Origin: Sporosarcina sp. D27
Lineage (GTDB): Bacteria > Bacillota > Bacilli > Bacillales_A > Planococcaceae
Direction: 5' to 3'
Assembly: GCF_000586555.1 (NCBI RefSeq)
Contig: NZ_AZUC01000046.1
Coordinates: 62,001 to 126,000 of the forward strand
DNA: 64,000 nucleotides
Each line of letters starts with the position of its first letter. Position 1 is the stretch's first letter. The position numbers and the translations under genes are program-made. Below, piece after piece: positions 1-8,015 of this stretch. The notes beneath the pieces are model-generated. The model was not told the DNA's origin. It searched no databases and worked only from the letters and a program-made list of their open reading frames with translations.

Positions 1-356
1 AAATTACCTGTATTCATGAAGGAAGTTACAAATGCAAAGCTTAATAAAATGATTGCAATAAGCGTTAGGGTACTTCCGCTTAAAAAGGAAGCAATGAGTC
101 CACCTAAAATACCTCCTCCAAGACAAAACATTAGGACTAATAATGCTTCTTTTGTGGAAACTTCTTTTCTCTTTAATATGACAAGAAAGCTTGAGAGTGA
201 GCTGACAGTATTGGAAACCTTGTTTGCACCGATTGCTGAATGCACGGGTAACCCCATAAGTAACATAGTGGGTAAGCTAATCAGTCCTCCTCCTCCGACC
301 AATGTACCGACTACATTACCTATAATTCCAATAATAAAAAAAATGACAAATTCCAT
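1..356 (-). CDS. TauE/SafE-family membrane transporter, 5' part only
   Basis: Reading the minus strand from an ATG at 356 gives about 118 residues before the window edge, so the C-terminal half is missing. The N-terminus is hydrophobic (MEFVIFFIIGIIGNVVGTLV) and is followed by a GGGGLISLP stretch, a polar turn and further membrane segments. This is the usual start of the sulfite exporter TauE/SafE (DUF81) family, which moves organosulfur or anionic compounds across the membrane. An AGTAGGT ribosome site lies just upstream. Family assignment rests on the glycine-rich first helix and overall pattern; the substrate cannot be read. The apparent plus-strand frame over the same bases is its shadow. 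Confidence 0.7.
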   Translation of the reverse strand, partial: MEFVIFFIIGIIGNVVGTLVGGGGLISLPTMLLMGLPVHSAIGANKVSNTVSSLSSFLVILKRKEVSTKEALLVLMFCLGGGILGGLIASFLSGSTLTLIAIILLSFAFVTSFMNTGN

Positions 357-563
357 TGAACAACCTACTTTCAAAATTGCATCATAGATTCAGTTTACCA
401 CGTATAATCTTTGGTACGAACTCTAAATGAAACAACTTCAAAAAATCGATGATTGGAACGATGAGGTAGAAGAATTTGAATTAATGATAAGGAAATGATA
501 TGGAACATAATTTTCGATATTGTGTTTTAATTCAACTAAAGGTTACCGGTTTTTAATAACAAT

Positions 564-755
564 CTTCAACAATAGGGCGCGATTGTTGAAGAAGCATAAT
601 GAAAATCAACAGTGATCTGTTGGCTTTCTCTGACGCAATCGAACCTTAATGTGTAGCACCAAGCACCTTTATGAGGTGTTTTTTTATGTCTCTAAATTGG
701 ATGATTATGGTACTAAGATAAAAAATGCTTCTTTAACTAACGGGGCAGATTAGTG
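564..755 (+). repeat. Intergenic element A, copy 1
   Basis: The element opens with an inverted repeat (CTTCAACAAT at 564, ATTGTTGAAG at 581). A CAACAG-tgat-CTGTTG hairpin with a T tract follows, then the shared core around 640-660, then a second terminator hairpin (AGCACCT/AGGTGTTTTTTT, about 664-690). Next comes the ATTGG..GATTATGGTAC box and an ACTAACGGGG tail. The rest of the 357-857 gap holds only a 21-codon frame at 427 that I do not consider a gene. Confidence 0.75.
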
Positions 756-857
756 TTATTAAATGACAAAGTCAGTTCTTAAATTCAAAACTAAAAAATA
801 CATTGCAATAATAAAGAAAGAGAAAGAAGGAACTAGGAATTTCTAAGGAAGGTTGTG

Positions 858-1274
858 ATGAACATTAAGATAACGAATTTTTATTATCTGATTGCAGGAG
901 TCCTTGCGATACTGTTTGCCTTTACGCACGCATGGAACGGGCAGTCCGCTGTGCTACCCACGCTCAACATTGAAACGATAACCGTGGGAGCCCAGACAAT
1001 ATTCACGTATGTGTGGCACATCATCACGGTGGAGAATCTGGTCTTTGGCATTGCTTTCATCTTCATGTCATTCCAAACTGATCAATCAAAAATCCGTTTT
1101 TCAGCATGGTTGATTGTAGCGATTTTGATAGTCCGATTGATGACTATTCTTGGTGTGACGGCATTCTTTGACGCTTCAGGGTTTAAGGATGCGATTTTAG
1201 ATTCGATTGCCATCGTAATCTATGTCGCCCTTATCATACAGGGCACAAGAATGAAGAAAAAGCAGTTAACATAA
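858..1274 (+). CDS. Four-helix small membrane protein of unknown function
   Basis: This 138-residue protein has about four predicted membrane segments (roughly residues 8-25, 50-68, 80-98 and 110-130). It ends in a basic tail (RMKKKQLT). AAGGAAGG lies five bases upstream of the ATG at 858, which favours it over the GTG at 855. A conserved-looking HAWNG near residue 25 and VWHIITVEN near 53 suggest a DUF-type four-helix family, but I do not recognise it. It sits alone between element A copies 1 and 2, so it is probably transcribed as a single gene. Confidence 0.7.
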   Translation: MNIKITNFYYLIAGVLAILFAFTHAWNGQSAVLPTLNIETITVGAQTIFTYVWHIITVENLVFGIAFIFMSFQTDQSKIRFSAWLIVAILIVRLMTILGVTAFFDASGFKDAILDSIAIVIYVALIIQGTRMKKKQLT

Positions 1275-1428
1275 AGTTGTACTGTTTTATCCTCTTGGCT
1301 TTTTCTGACGCAGTCGGACCATAACGTGTAGCATCAACACCTTATTATGAGGTGTTTTTTAACGCCTTCTGATAGGGTGATTATGGTACTATTGTATAAA
1401 TGCTGTTACTCAACTAACAGGTGATTTA
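1275..1428 (+). repeat. Intergenic element A, copy 2
   Basis: It lacks the leading hairpin arm but keeps the core (GACGCAGTCGGACCATAACG, from about 1307). The strong terminator AACACCT-tattatg-AGGTGTTTTTT follows at about 1336-1360. A TGATTATGGTACTAT extended -10-like box comes next, then CAACTAACAGG. It begins directly at the stop codon of the upstream gene. Confidence 0.8.
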
Positions 1429-1492
1429 GATGAACAAGAAATCTGCAATTGGCGACAATGTAAAATGGGGATTTACACGGAGGTTAGAATAT

Positions 1493-2017
1493 ATGAATGT
1501 ATATATTGAAAAGTTACTAGTTTCAGATGCCGAAGATTTGTATAAATTTGAACTTGAAAACAGATCAAATTTCGAAAAAATGGTACCTTCTCGTGGAGAT
1601 GACTACTATATCCCTGAGATTTTTAAAAAAAGACACGAAGCATTACTTGAAGAACAAGTACAAGGAGATTCATATTTCTATTTAATTAAAGATAAAGATA
1701 GTTCAATCCTAGGAAGAATAAATTTAGTGGATATTGATGCATCTCATAAAATTGGTCATCTCGGTTATAGGGTAGGGAAAGCACATACTGGAAAAGGAAT
1801 TGCTAGTAACGCATTGAAATTATTAATAGAAACAGTAATTGACAAAGACATAAAACAAATTAAAGCGAAAACGACAACAAACAATAAAGCGTCTCAAAAA
1901 GTTTTAGAGAAAAATGGATTTGAGAGAATAGCTACTGATGACGAAGAATTCGAAATGCATGGCCAGAAGATAAGTTTTGTTTATTATATTTTGACTATTG
2001 GAGGTTCGTCTTATTGA
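1493..2017 (+). CDS. GNAT N-acetyltransferase, RimJ/RimL type
   Basis: This 174-residue protein has the single-domain GNAT fold. It shows a core strand with LGRINLVDI, the acetyl-CoA loop YRVGKAHTGKGIASNAL (Q/RxxGxG/A type), and the C-terminal NNKASQKVLEKNGFERI motif typical of RimJ/RimL-like enzymes. It should transfer acetyl from acetyl-CoA to an amine on a protein or small molecule; the acceptor is unknown. The ATG at 1493 has ACGGAGG nine bases upstream. An upstream in-frame ATG at 1430 would add a tail without homology-like features, and its apparent ribosome site is part of element A. Confidence 0.85.
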   Translation: MNVYIEKLLVSDAEDLYKFELENRSNFEKMVPSRGDDYYIPEIFKKRHEALLEEQVQGDSYFYLIKDKDSSILGRINLVDIDASHKIGHLGYRVGKAHTGKGIASNALKLLIETVIDKDIKQIKAKTTTNNKASQKVLEKNGFERIATDDEEFEMHGQKISFVYYILTIGGSSY

Positions 2018-2019
2018 AC

Positions 2020-2210
2020 TAACGGTTGCTTTAGTTGAAAAAGAAAAAATGATGTAGACAGTATCTGTTGGCTTTTTTTATGTCGCATTCGGACTATAAC
2101 GTGTCGTAACAACACCTTATACGGGGTGTTTTTTTTAATGACTCCCAATTTGGTGTTTATGATGTGATGAAGAAAGATTTTGTTCCACAATCGGGCAAGT
2201 TTGATGTGAT
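2020..2210 (+). repeat. Intergenic element A, copy 3
   Basis: The copy contains ACTAACGGTTGCTTTAGTTG, a CTGTTGGC terminator part and the core GCATTCGGACTATAACGTGT. Then come the hairpin ACACCTTATACGGGGTGTTTTTTTT and the downstream GGTGTTTATGATGTGATG box with TTTTGTTCCACAATCGGGC. Its right part belongs to the segmental duplication shared with 4425-5010. Confidence 0.75.
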
Positions 2211-2690
2211 TAGACATATATATCTGCATTTGAAATAGAATAGGTGGTTGAAAATGGTCAATATACTTGTTTTATTAATGGGCATACTCATGTCTATTTA
2301 TAGTAAAAAAGTTGTTTATTTATGAGGGATGCTTATATTTATAGCTGCAGGGTCTATGTTTGAGTTATCAAAATACCTATTAGTATCTATAGGTGTAGAA
2401 CTTCCCTATCGTTTATTCATAGAAGTACCAATAACGGGTATCGCTATATACATTGCTTGGAAAATTAATAAAAAAATAATTCCGATTGAAAATAAAGAAT
2501 AGAACTAATCAATTCTAAAGGAAATAAATCCGATGAAAAATCAATTTTAGGATTTCCTTTTAGCATTTCCAAGGTGTCTTTTTTGTATGGACATGGAGTT
2601 CACATGATTATAAGAAAAGTAATAAATGACGTGAGGAAAGTTCTTTTACAAGCAATCGGGGTTCCTTAATCTAACAGCATTGTGCAAGAA
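2110..2690 (+). repeat. Segmental duplication, copy 1 (partner at about 4425-5010)
   Basis: About 580 bp here match 4425-5010 collinearly at roughly 85% by eye. The match covers the promoter-like part of element A, the GAAGAAAGATTTTGTTCCAC stretch, the small ORF with its ribosome site AGGTGG, and a long 3' flank that includes TAAATCCGATGAA and ATAAGAAAAGTAA. The two copies flank the orphan gene at 2964 and msrA. The identity figure is an estimate, not a calculated alignment. Confidence 0.8.
2254..2502 (+). pseudogene. Nonsense-interrupted paralogue of the small membrane protein at 4560
   Basis: The frame runs 83 codons from an ATG with AGGTGG upstream, collinear with the intact gene at 4560-4811 and without a frameshift. 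Codon 24 is TGA (2323-2325) where the intact copy has TTG. Beyond the stop the matching residues continue to the end (GVELPYRLFIE and AIYIAW are shared), which shows recent decay of a duplicated gene. The encoded protein would have had two to three membrane segments. Re-initiation downstream looks unlikely because there is no ribosome site. Confidence 0.8.
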
Positions 2691-2860
2691 TCGGGCACGA
2701 TTTTTGAAGAAGTGTAATCAAAGTCAACAGTGATCTGTTGGCTACTTCTGACGCACCCGGACCAAAATACGTAGTAATAACACCTAATATGAAGAGTATT
2801 TTATGACCATTAATTGGGGGGGATGGTACGACGGAATAAGATATTGTTCTTTAACTTACA
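2684..2860 (+). repeat. Intergenic element A, copy 4
   Basis: The order is GAATCGGGCACGATTTTTGA, then CAACAGTGATCTGTTG (first hairpin), the core GACGCACCCGGACCAAAATA, then a decayed second hairpin (ACACCTAATATGAAGAGTATTTT, no longer a perfect stem). GGATGGTACGACGGAATAAG follows. The stem damage suggests this copy has lost its second terminator. Confidence 0.7.
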
Positions 2861-2963
2861 TATAAACTTGTAAAAAGGGCTGCTTGATTTTTATTATAAA
2901 AACTGTCAACAACTCGTGGGAAATCAATTATACTTGAATGAAATAGTAAAGAGTAGGTGTACA

Positions 2964-3464
2964 ATGGACACGAATCAACGAAAAACAAGGTTAGAGTTTC
3001 TCTTACAAAAACAAAAAGAGAAGGAAAGAAATGATGATGTACAGATGCAATTAGGTTGGATGTTGGAGCCTTTCTCAACTAAGGAAGGTATTGGGCTGTT
3101 AGATGATGAAGAAAGGGAAAAAATGAAAACTGAATTTATAAAGAGCATTCCGGTAATCGAATGGGTAAGTCTAGATTTAGATAAAATGAACAACAAGTTC
3201 GTGATACATAATGTTAGTAGCGATAAAGTGACATTGTTTTTAAATGATAAAGAACTGTACACGGAGAATTCAGTTTATCTTTTCTTACAAGATGACCTTC
3301 CTCCTTTTAGTACATTACCTTGGGTTAAAATGCGATTATCCAAGGTTCTTGAAAATATTGCTCATCTAGCAGCAGAAGATTCTTATAAACAGTATATATT
3401 TTGTCCAACACCTACATTTGTAATTGAATTCGTTGAATCTGACGTAATAACCATTGCTTGGTAA
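2964..3464 (+). CDS. Conserved-looking cytoplasmic protein, function unknown
   Basis: This 166-residue soluble protein has a charged N-terminal helix (RKTRLEFLLQKQKEKERNDD) and an acidic middle, and ends in a tryptophan. There are no membrane segments, no signal peptide and no catalytic motif I recognise. The ATG at 2964 has TAGGTG just upstream and is preferred to the GTG at 2916, which has no ribosome site. It is a single gene between element A copies 4 and 5. Confidence 0.65.
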   Translation: MDTNQRKTRLEFLLQKQKEKERNDDVQMQLGWMLEPFSTKEGIGLLDDEEREKMKTEFIKSIPVIEWVSLDLDKMNNKFVIHNVSSDKVTLFLNDKELYTENSVYLFLQDDLPPFSTLPWVKMRLSKVLENIAHLAAEDSYKQYIFCPTPTFVIEFVESDVITIAW

Positions 3465-3465
3465 C

Positions 3466-3655
3466 CGAGCGTTTCCCGATGGATACGCATTTTCACAAAC
3501 AGGTGCGTATTAGACCATCAATTGACGTTCATATTAAAGATGTACCCGGACCATAACGTGTAGCATCAACACCTTGTATTAAGGTGTTTTTTTATTACTA
3601 GCTATTGGTTGATTATGGTACGATGGAATAAATACTGATATTCAACTATTGGACC
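3466..3655 (+). repeat. Intergenic element A, copy 5
   Basis: This copy uses the alternative first hairpin (GACCATCAATTGACGTTC type). The core GTACCCGGACCATAACGTGT and the second terminator (AACACCTTGTATTAAGGTGTTTTTTT, about 3569-3595) follow. The GATTATGGTACGATGGAATA box lies at about 3612. It carries one of the best-preserved extended -10-like boxes (TGGTACGAT). Confidence 0.8.
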
Positions 3656-3775
3656 ATATTGTGGAATAAGAAAATTTGTCATTATTTTAATGTATAGTAG
3701 ACTATGTAACTACAGTTTATTCCTAATTTACTTGGAATGAATTTTTTTGTTTCTTAAACGAAGAGGAGAGTCAAA

Positions 3776-4246
3776 ATGGAAGTAGTATATTTTGCAGGTG
3801 GATGTTTATGGGGAGTACAAGCTTTTATAAAAACTTTACCTGGAGTTAAGTTTACCGAAGCAGGAAGAGCTAATGGAACAAGTCATACACTTGAGGGAGA
3901 TTATGATGGGTACGCCGAATGTGTAAAAACAGGATTTGATCCGACAGTTGTAACGATCAAGGAATTAATGGGTTATTTATTTGAAATCATTGATCCATAC
4001 AGTTTGAATAAACAAGGACAGGACGTTGGCGAGAAATACAGAACAGGAGTATATAGTGTAAAGCCTAAACACTTAAAAGAAGCGAAGGTGTTTCTTAGTG
4101 AGAGACATGATTATGACTTTATAGTTGTTGAAGTATTACCTCTCACAAACTATGTGAGAAGTGCAGAAGAACATCAAGATAGATTAGATAGATGTCCAAA
4201 TGATTATTGTCATATTCCACAAGAAATATTAAATAGATATAAGTAA
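3776..4246 (+). CDS. msrA: Peptide methionine sulfoxide reductase A
   Basis: This 156-residue MsrA reduces methionine-S-sulfoxide in proteins or free methionine. The catalytic cysteine is Cys10 in AGGCLWGVQ; the usual motif is GCFWG, so Phe is replaced by Leu. Downstream are the DGYAECVKTGFDP and EIIDPYSLNKQGQDVGEKYRT regions that bind substrate, then a C-terminal CPNDYC with two candidate resolving cysteines. The start has AGAGGAGAG six bases upstream. It stands alone, without msrB, between element A copies 5 and 6. Reducing power would come from thioredoxin. The family is clear; this Leu variant belongs to a shorter MsrA subgroup. Confidence 0.92.
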   Translation: MEVVYFAGGCLWGVQAFIKTLPGVKFTEAGRANGTSHTLEGDYDGYAECVKTGFDPTVVTIKELMGYLFEIIDPYSLNKQGQDVGEKYRTGVYSVKPKHLKEAKVFLSERHDYDFIVVEVLPLTNYVRSAEEHQDRLDRCPNDYCHIPQEILNRYK

Positions 4247-4334
4247 GGGAGACTATTAAAAGATTATTATGGGATCTATAGTTTTCAGAAATGCTTTACC
4301 ATAAAATAAAGGGAACAGATCTGTTTAAACGTTT

Positions 4335-4525
4335 TCAGCAAACGGGCGCGTATGTTGAACAACATTAGATCATCTATTGACGTTCTTATTAAAGACGCAT
4401 CCAGACCAATACATGTCGTAACACCACCTCATATGAGGTGTTTTATTATGACTCCAAATTTGGTGATTATGATAAGATGAAGAAAGATTTTGTTCCACAA
4501 TCGGGCATGTTTGATGTGATTAGAG
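4335..4525 (+). repeat. Intergenic element A, copy 6
   Basis: It starts with CAGCAAACGGGCGCGTATGT and then GATCATCTATTGACGTTC. The core GACGCATCCAGACCAATACA and the second hairpin (CACCTCATATGAGGTGTTTTA, about 4424-4445) follow. GATTATGATAAGATGAAG and TTCCACAATCGGGC close it. The near-identical AAACGGGC/AATCGGGC words at both ends look like element boundaries. Confidence 0.8.
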
Positions 4526-5010
4526 ATATCTGCATGTGTAATAGTATAGGTGGTTGAAAATGATCAATATACTTGTTTTATTATTAATGGGTACACTCAT
4601 GTCTATTTATAGTAAAAAAATTGTTTATTTCTTGGGGATGCTAATATATATAGCTGCATTGTCAGTGTTTTATTTATCAAAATACTTGCTCGTGTCTAGA
4701 GGTGTTGAACTTCCCTATCGTTTATTCATAGAATTTCCAATAACAGGTGTCGCTATATACATTGCATGGAGAATTAATAAAAAAATAATTCCCGTTGAAA
4801 ATATAAAATAGAACTAATCAATTCTAAAAGTATTAAATCCGATGAATAAACAATTTTGGGATTTCCATAGTAGCATTTTCAAGGTGTCTATTTTGTATGG
4901 GCATGGAGCCCGCATAATTATAAGAAAAGTAAAAAATGATGTGAGGAAAGTTTTTTTTAAGCAATCAAGTCTCCTTGATTTTACAGCATTTTACAAAAAA
5001 CAGGGCCTTG
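4425..5010 (+). repeat. Segmental duplication, copy 2 (partner at about 2110-2690)
   Basis: This is the intact copy of the duplicated block. It carries the element A promoter-like box, the small membrane gene at 4560 and a matching 3' flank of about 190 bp ending near ACAGCATT. Direct orientation 2.3 kb from its partner makes deletion of the intervening orphan gene and msrA possible by homologous recombination (inference). Confidence 0.8.
4560..4811 (+). CDS. Small two- to three-helix membrane protein, unknown function
   Basis: This 83-residue protein begins with a hydrophobic segment (residues 1-17), has a second at about 24-44 and a third at about 55-72, and ends in a basic stretch (RINKKI). 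The ATG at 4560 lies six bases after AGGTGG; the TTG at 4554 is too close to that site. A broken duplicate lies at 2254-2502. Retention of one intact copy hints that the product is used, but I do not recognise the family. Confidence 0.7.
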   Translation: MINILVLLLMGTLMSIYSKKIVYFLGMLIYIAALSVFYLSKYLLVSRGVELPYRLFIEFPITGVAIYIAWRINKKIIPVENIK

Positions 5011-5076
5011 TTGTTTCGTAAATGATTTCGCAAATGTTGATAGTTTAAATAAAATTGATAAAGGGGTATTACCGGT

Positions 5077-5565
5077 ATGTTTGGTTTCTTATACAAAACA
5101 AAGTTAATAAAAGATGATTTAAAAGGAATAGCGAAATTAAATTATAGGGATGTTTCTGAAGATGCCTGGGATAAAGAAAACCTTACTAAAAGAAATTTAG
5201 ATTTCACTGTTGAAAGCATTCGATATATTGATTTATATGCAAAAAGATTATTGGATACTGTTGCTGGTACGGAACTGTTGAATAAGCATTTTGATAATTT
5301 TACGTATCGTATAGGTGCATATATAGGCGAAGTTATTAAAAATAATATCAAGCAAGACTTTCATTGGTATGAGTTTGAGTCTGTATACCATTATTCATCT
5401 CAACTTGACGGGGTCAAAAATCCTGGAAGTTATAGTGTACTTTATTCCAAGAAGAGGGATACAGTTATATTACCTTTGGTTATGGCATCGCAATTTTTAG
5501 AAGGAAACTCTCCATATCCCAATATCTTAAATTACGTAGAAGAAATGATTAAGCAAAATTCTTGA
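5077..5565 (+). CDS. Soluble protein of unknown function
   Basis: This 162-residue protein has no signal peptide and no clear membrane span. It is helical in its first half (ENLTKRNLDFTVESIRYIDLYA), with a following region rich in Tyr and Trp (HWYEFESVYHYSS). A late hydrophobic stretch (DTVILPLVMASQFLEG) resembles immunity-type or DUF small accessory proteins, but that is only an impression. AAAGGGG lies ten bases upstream of the ATG. It is a single gene between the segmental duplication and a decayed element A. Confidence 0.65.
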   Translation: MFGFLYKTKLIKDDLKGIAKLNYRDVSEDAWDKENLTKRNLDFTVESIRYIDLYAKRLLDTVAGTELLNKHFDNFTYRIGAYIGEVIKNNIKQDFHWYEFESVYHYSSQLDGVKNPGSYSVLYSKKRDTVILPLVMASQFLEGNSPYPNILNYVEEMIKQNS

Positions 5566-5596
5566 ATAAGAATTTCATCATTACAAAAGGTTTGAA

Positions 5597-5720
5597 GAAT
5601 TAAACAATCGGGGGCGATTGGTGAAGAATCGTAAACAAAGTCAACAGTAATCTGTTGGCTTTTTCTAACGCATTCGAACCAAAACACGTCATAGTAATAT
5701 ATTGTTTTTTAATAGAAAGT
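5597..5720 (+). repeat. Intergenic element A, copy 7 (decayed)
   Basis: It keeps AACAATCGGGGGCGATTG, the first hairpin CAACAGTAATCTGTTG with a T tract (about 5641-5665) and the core CGCATTCGAACCAAAACACG. The second hairpin has collapsed to GTAATATATTGTTTTTTAAT. The 3' promoter-like part is missing. Confidence 0.65.
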
Positions 5721-5807
5721 TCAAACCATTAATATACCTCAGTATTCTAAACACTTGTACTAGCATATACTCATAGCAGGGGAAATAAGTTTTAAAGATC
5801 TACCGCT

Positions 5808-5887
5808 GACGGATCGCCGTGTGCGATGAAAGTCGCCTGCATGGTGAAGGCCCTATCGAAAGCCGAAAGATAGAAAGGGTATAAGAC
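5808..5887 (+). mobile_element. 3' tail of a group II intron (domains V and VI), remnant
   Basis: GCCGTGTGCGATGAAAGTCG at 5815 and the following CCTGCATGGTG fold as a domain V-like hairpin: CCGTG and TGCGA arms, a GAAA-type loop and a small bulge on the 3' side. A short joiner is followed by CCCTATC/GATAG with an AAA bulge and GGG, which has the shape of domain VI with a branch-point adenine. A terminal AC near 5887 fits the AY ending of group II introns. No reverse transcriptase and no 5' half are present. The call rests on remembered consensus shape, so it is tentative. Confidence 0.45.
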
Positions 5888-5932
5888 GGGAATAGCGATA
5901 TCACTGGAGTAATAAATGCTGGAGAAAACAAA

Positions 5933-6229
5933 ATGGTTGGAAGTGTTTTTGTATCGGGCGGAAATATCTTGAAATTTGAGGCGTTATTTTCAAACTTGAG
6001 TAATGATTTATATCCTGACTTGGTAATAGAGTCTCCACAAGGAACTAAATATGGTTATGCCTTAACGAACCCTTCTATTTATCCAGGAGGCGGAAGTTAC
6101 AATGGTTATTCTCTTAACCCTGAAATCATGACTTTTAATAGTCCTGAAGCAGGGACATGGAAGATTTGGATTAATAACCAACCAAGTACTATCACATCTA
6201 GTTTCATTGTGAAACACATTGTTGATTAA
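5933..6229 (+). CDS. C-terminal piece of a secreted beta-sandwich protein, probably truncated
   Basis: From the first ATG this is 98 residues rich in Gly, Ser, Asn and aromatic residues, ending in GTWKIWINNQPSTITSSFIV. This resembles the beta-sandwich domains at the ends of extracellular proteases (P- or PPC-like; impression only). The same frame is open and protein-like for 16 codons upstream to 5885 (DGNSDITGVINAGENK). It then meets TAA exactly where the intron-like tail ends. I therefore read it as the 3' exon of a longer gene whose front was lost with the intron. A weak GGAG before the ATG might still allow expression. Confidence 0.55.
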   Translation: MVGSVFVSGGNILKFEALFSNLSNDLYPDLVIESPQGTKYGYALTNPSIYPGGGSYNGYSLNPEIMTFNSPEAGTWKIWINNQPSTITSSFIVKHIVD

Positions 6230-6239
6230 TGTGAATTTA

Positions 6240-6410
6240 TTTCACCTCACCTATTCGGCGGGGCTTCTTTTTTGCACAGCAGGACCATACTGTGTCGTAA
6301 CAATACCTTTTATTAGGTGTTTTTTATCACTTCCAATTGGGCGACTATGGTAGGATGGAATAAATAGATTTTGTTCCGTAATCGGTCCAGTTAAATGAAT
6401 AAACAATGTT
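6240..6410 (+). repeat. Intergenic element A, copy 8
   Basis: CACCTATTCGGCGGGGCTTC replaces the first hairpin region. The core GCAGGACCATACTGTGTCGT, the second hairpin (ATACCTTTTATTAGGTGTTTTTT, about 6303-6325) and GGGCGACTATGGTAGGATGG follow, ending in TTCCGTAATCGG. Confidence 0.75.
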
Positions 6411-6530
6411 AAGATAACTATTAATAAAATAGAGAAGATTTTTTTTAGAGAGACAAAAGGCGTGAAAGGTGCTTTTTCTTAGTAACCTGTCAATCCAATA
6501 AAAATAATTCTAAAAACAGGAGGCAACAGG

Positions 6531-7643
6531 ATGAACAAAATCGATACATTGAAAGAATCATATCTTCAAACCAAAAATCAGTTATCAGATCATGGCAAAC
6601 GCAAGGCAAATATATTACAGGATGCCTTTCAAAATATTGATGGACAAATGAACAGTGATATGTATGGGAAGGGAAAGGTTATTGAGGAATTTCAGGAAAA
6701 AATGGCGACATTCCTAGGTAAAGAATCTGCGGTCTTTTTTCCAAGCGGAACCATGGCGCAACAAATTGCATTGCGCATTTGGTGTGATGAAAAAGGCACA
6801 AAAAAAGTTGCCTATCATCCACTCTGCCATTTAGAGATCCATGAAGAAGACGGACTGAAAGAATTGCATCAAATCAAGTCTGTTTTGCTAGCTGATAAAA
6901 ACCGTGTCATCGAGTTAGATGATGTTCTAAAAATGGAAGAAGGGATTGCGTGTTTGTTACTGGAATTGCCCCAACGTGAGATTGGCGGCCAATTACCGAG
7001 CTTTGAAACCCTAGAACAAATCTCCATATATTGTCGTGAAAATGACATTAAGCTGCATCTGGATGGAGCTCGTTTTTTGGAAATACTTCCTTATTATCAA
7101 AAGACATCTGAAGAGGTTTGTGCACTTTTCGACAGCGTCTATCTTTCGATGTACAAAGGACTTGGCGGCATTGCGGGGGCGATTCTTGCGGGTGATCGTG
7201 GCTTTGTGGAGAAATCAAAAGTATGGAAAAAACGTTATGGTGGCGATTTGATTAGCCTGTATCCCTATGTCATCACGTCTGATTATTATTTTGATCAACG
7301 GTCACATAGAATGGGGCAGTATTTTGAAGAAGCGAAGGAACTTGCTGGATATTTTAATTCCTGCCACGATGTTTCAACTGTTCCTCACATTCCCGTATCC
7401 AATATGTTTCACGTCCATTTCCATCAGGCGAAAGATCAGGTAGCATCAGTTCTGACAGAGGTTCAACAGGAAACGGGTATGGGCTTCACGGGCTATTTGG
7501 TTGAAATCGATGAAGAGACTTGTTCCTTTGAGGTCAGTTTAGGTGACCTGTACGCAGAACTACCGAAAGAACTTGTAACACGAACATTCCAACTGCTGGA
7601 TGAAAAGATGATGGATTTGCGTATAAAAACGACTAGTATTTAA
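6531..7643 (+). CDS. PLP-dependent threonine aldolase / beta-eliminating lyase
   Basis: This 370-residue fold-type I PLP enzyme belongs to the beta-eliminating lyase family, closest in appearance to low-specificity L-threonine aldolase, which splits threonine to glycine and acetaldehyde. FFPSGTMAQQIALR (about residue 69) is the cofactor phosphate loop, LHLDGAR (near 178) holds the pyridine-binding Asp, and Lys209 in SMYKGLGG should form the Schiff base. AGGAGGCAA lies upstream of the ATG. It is a monocistronic gene between element A copies 8 and 9. True substrate specificity cannot be set from sequence alone. Confidence 0.85.
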   Translation: MNKIDTLKESYLQTKNQLSDHGKRKANILQDAFQNIDGQMNSDMYGKGKVIEEFQEKMATFLGKESAVFFPSGTMAQQIALRIWCDEKGTKKVAYHPLCHLEIHEEDGLKELHQIKSVLLADKNRVIELDDVLKMEEGIACLLLELPQREIGGQLPSFETLEQISIYCRENDIKLHLDGARFLEILPYYQKTSEEVCALFDSVYLSMYKGLGGIAGAILAGDRGFVEKSKVWKKRYGGDLISLYPYVITSDYYFDQRSHRMGQYFEEAKELAGYFNSCHDVSTVPHIPVSNMFHVHFHQAKDQVASVLTEVQQETGMGFTGYLVEIDEETCSFEVSLGDLYAELPKELVTRTFQLLDEKMMDLRIKTTSI

Positions 7644-7737
7644 GATATAATCCACTGCACAAAAATATCCATAATATGTACAAAATTTACGGTTATCTCG
7701 GGTCAGTATTTCACTGTCTTATGGGTATTTTGGTATT

Positions 7738-7925
7738 GCCGCAAACGGACTCGTTTGTAGTACAACATTAGATCATCTATTGACGTTCATATTAAAGATG
7801 CACCCGGACCATTACGTGTCGTAACAACACCTTTTATGAGGTGTTTTTTACTTACTCAAAATTGGTTGATTTTAGTACGATGAAATAAATATATTTTGTT
7901 CCGCAAACGGGCATTTTACGGCATC
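7738..7925 (+). repeat. Intergenic element A, copy 9 (best preserved)
   Basis: The copy is bounded by CCGCAAACGGACTCG at 7740 and CCGCAAACGGGCAT at about 7905, which act like terminal direct repeats. Between them lie GATCATCTATTGACGTTC, the core GCACCCGGACCATTACGTGT, the terminator AACACCTTTTATGAGGTGTTTTTT (about 7825-7851) and GGTTGATTTTAGTACGATG. A separate hairpin (ACTAACAGGCAGGTTAGT, about 7936-7953) follows. Confidence 0.85.
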
Positions 7926-8015
7926 ATTACTTAAACTAACAGGCAGGTTAGTCGAACAGTAACAAGTTCATATTCAACTAACGAGGGAAATAAAGTGTGA
8001 AAAAGGAGAAAATAA

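Noticed and set aside
16-387. Plus-strand 123-codon frame at the window start
   Set aside because: It is the antisense shadow of the TauE/SafE-like gene; the minus strand gives the membrane pattern and a ribosome site.
1430-1492. Upstream ATG for the first GNAT gene
   Set aside because: Its ribosome-like AGGTGA belongs to element A and the added residues do not look like a GNAT front; 1493 has a better site.
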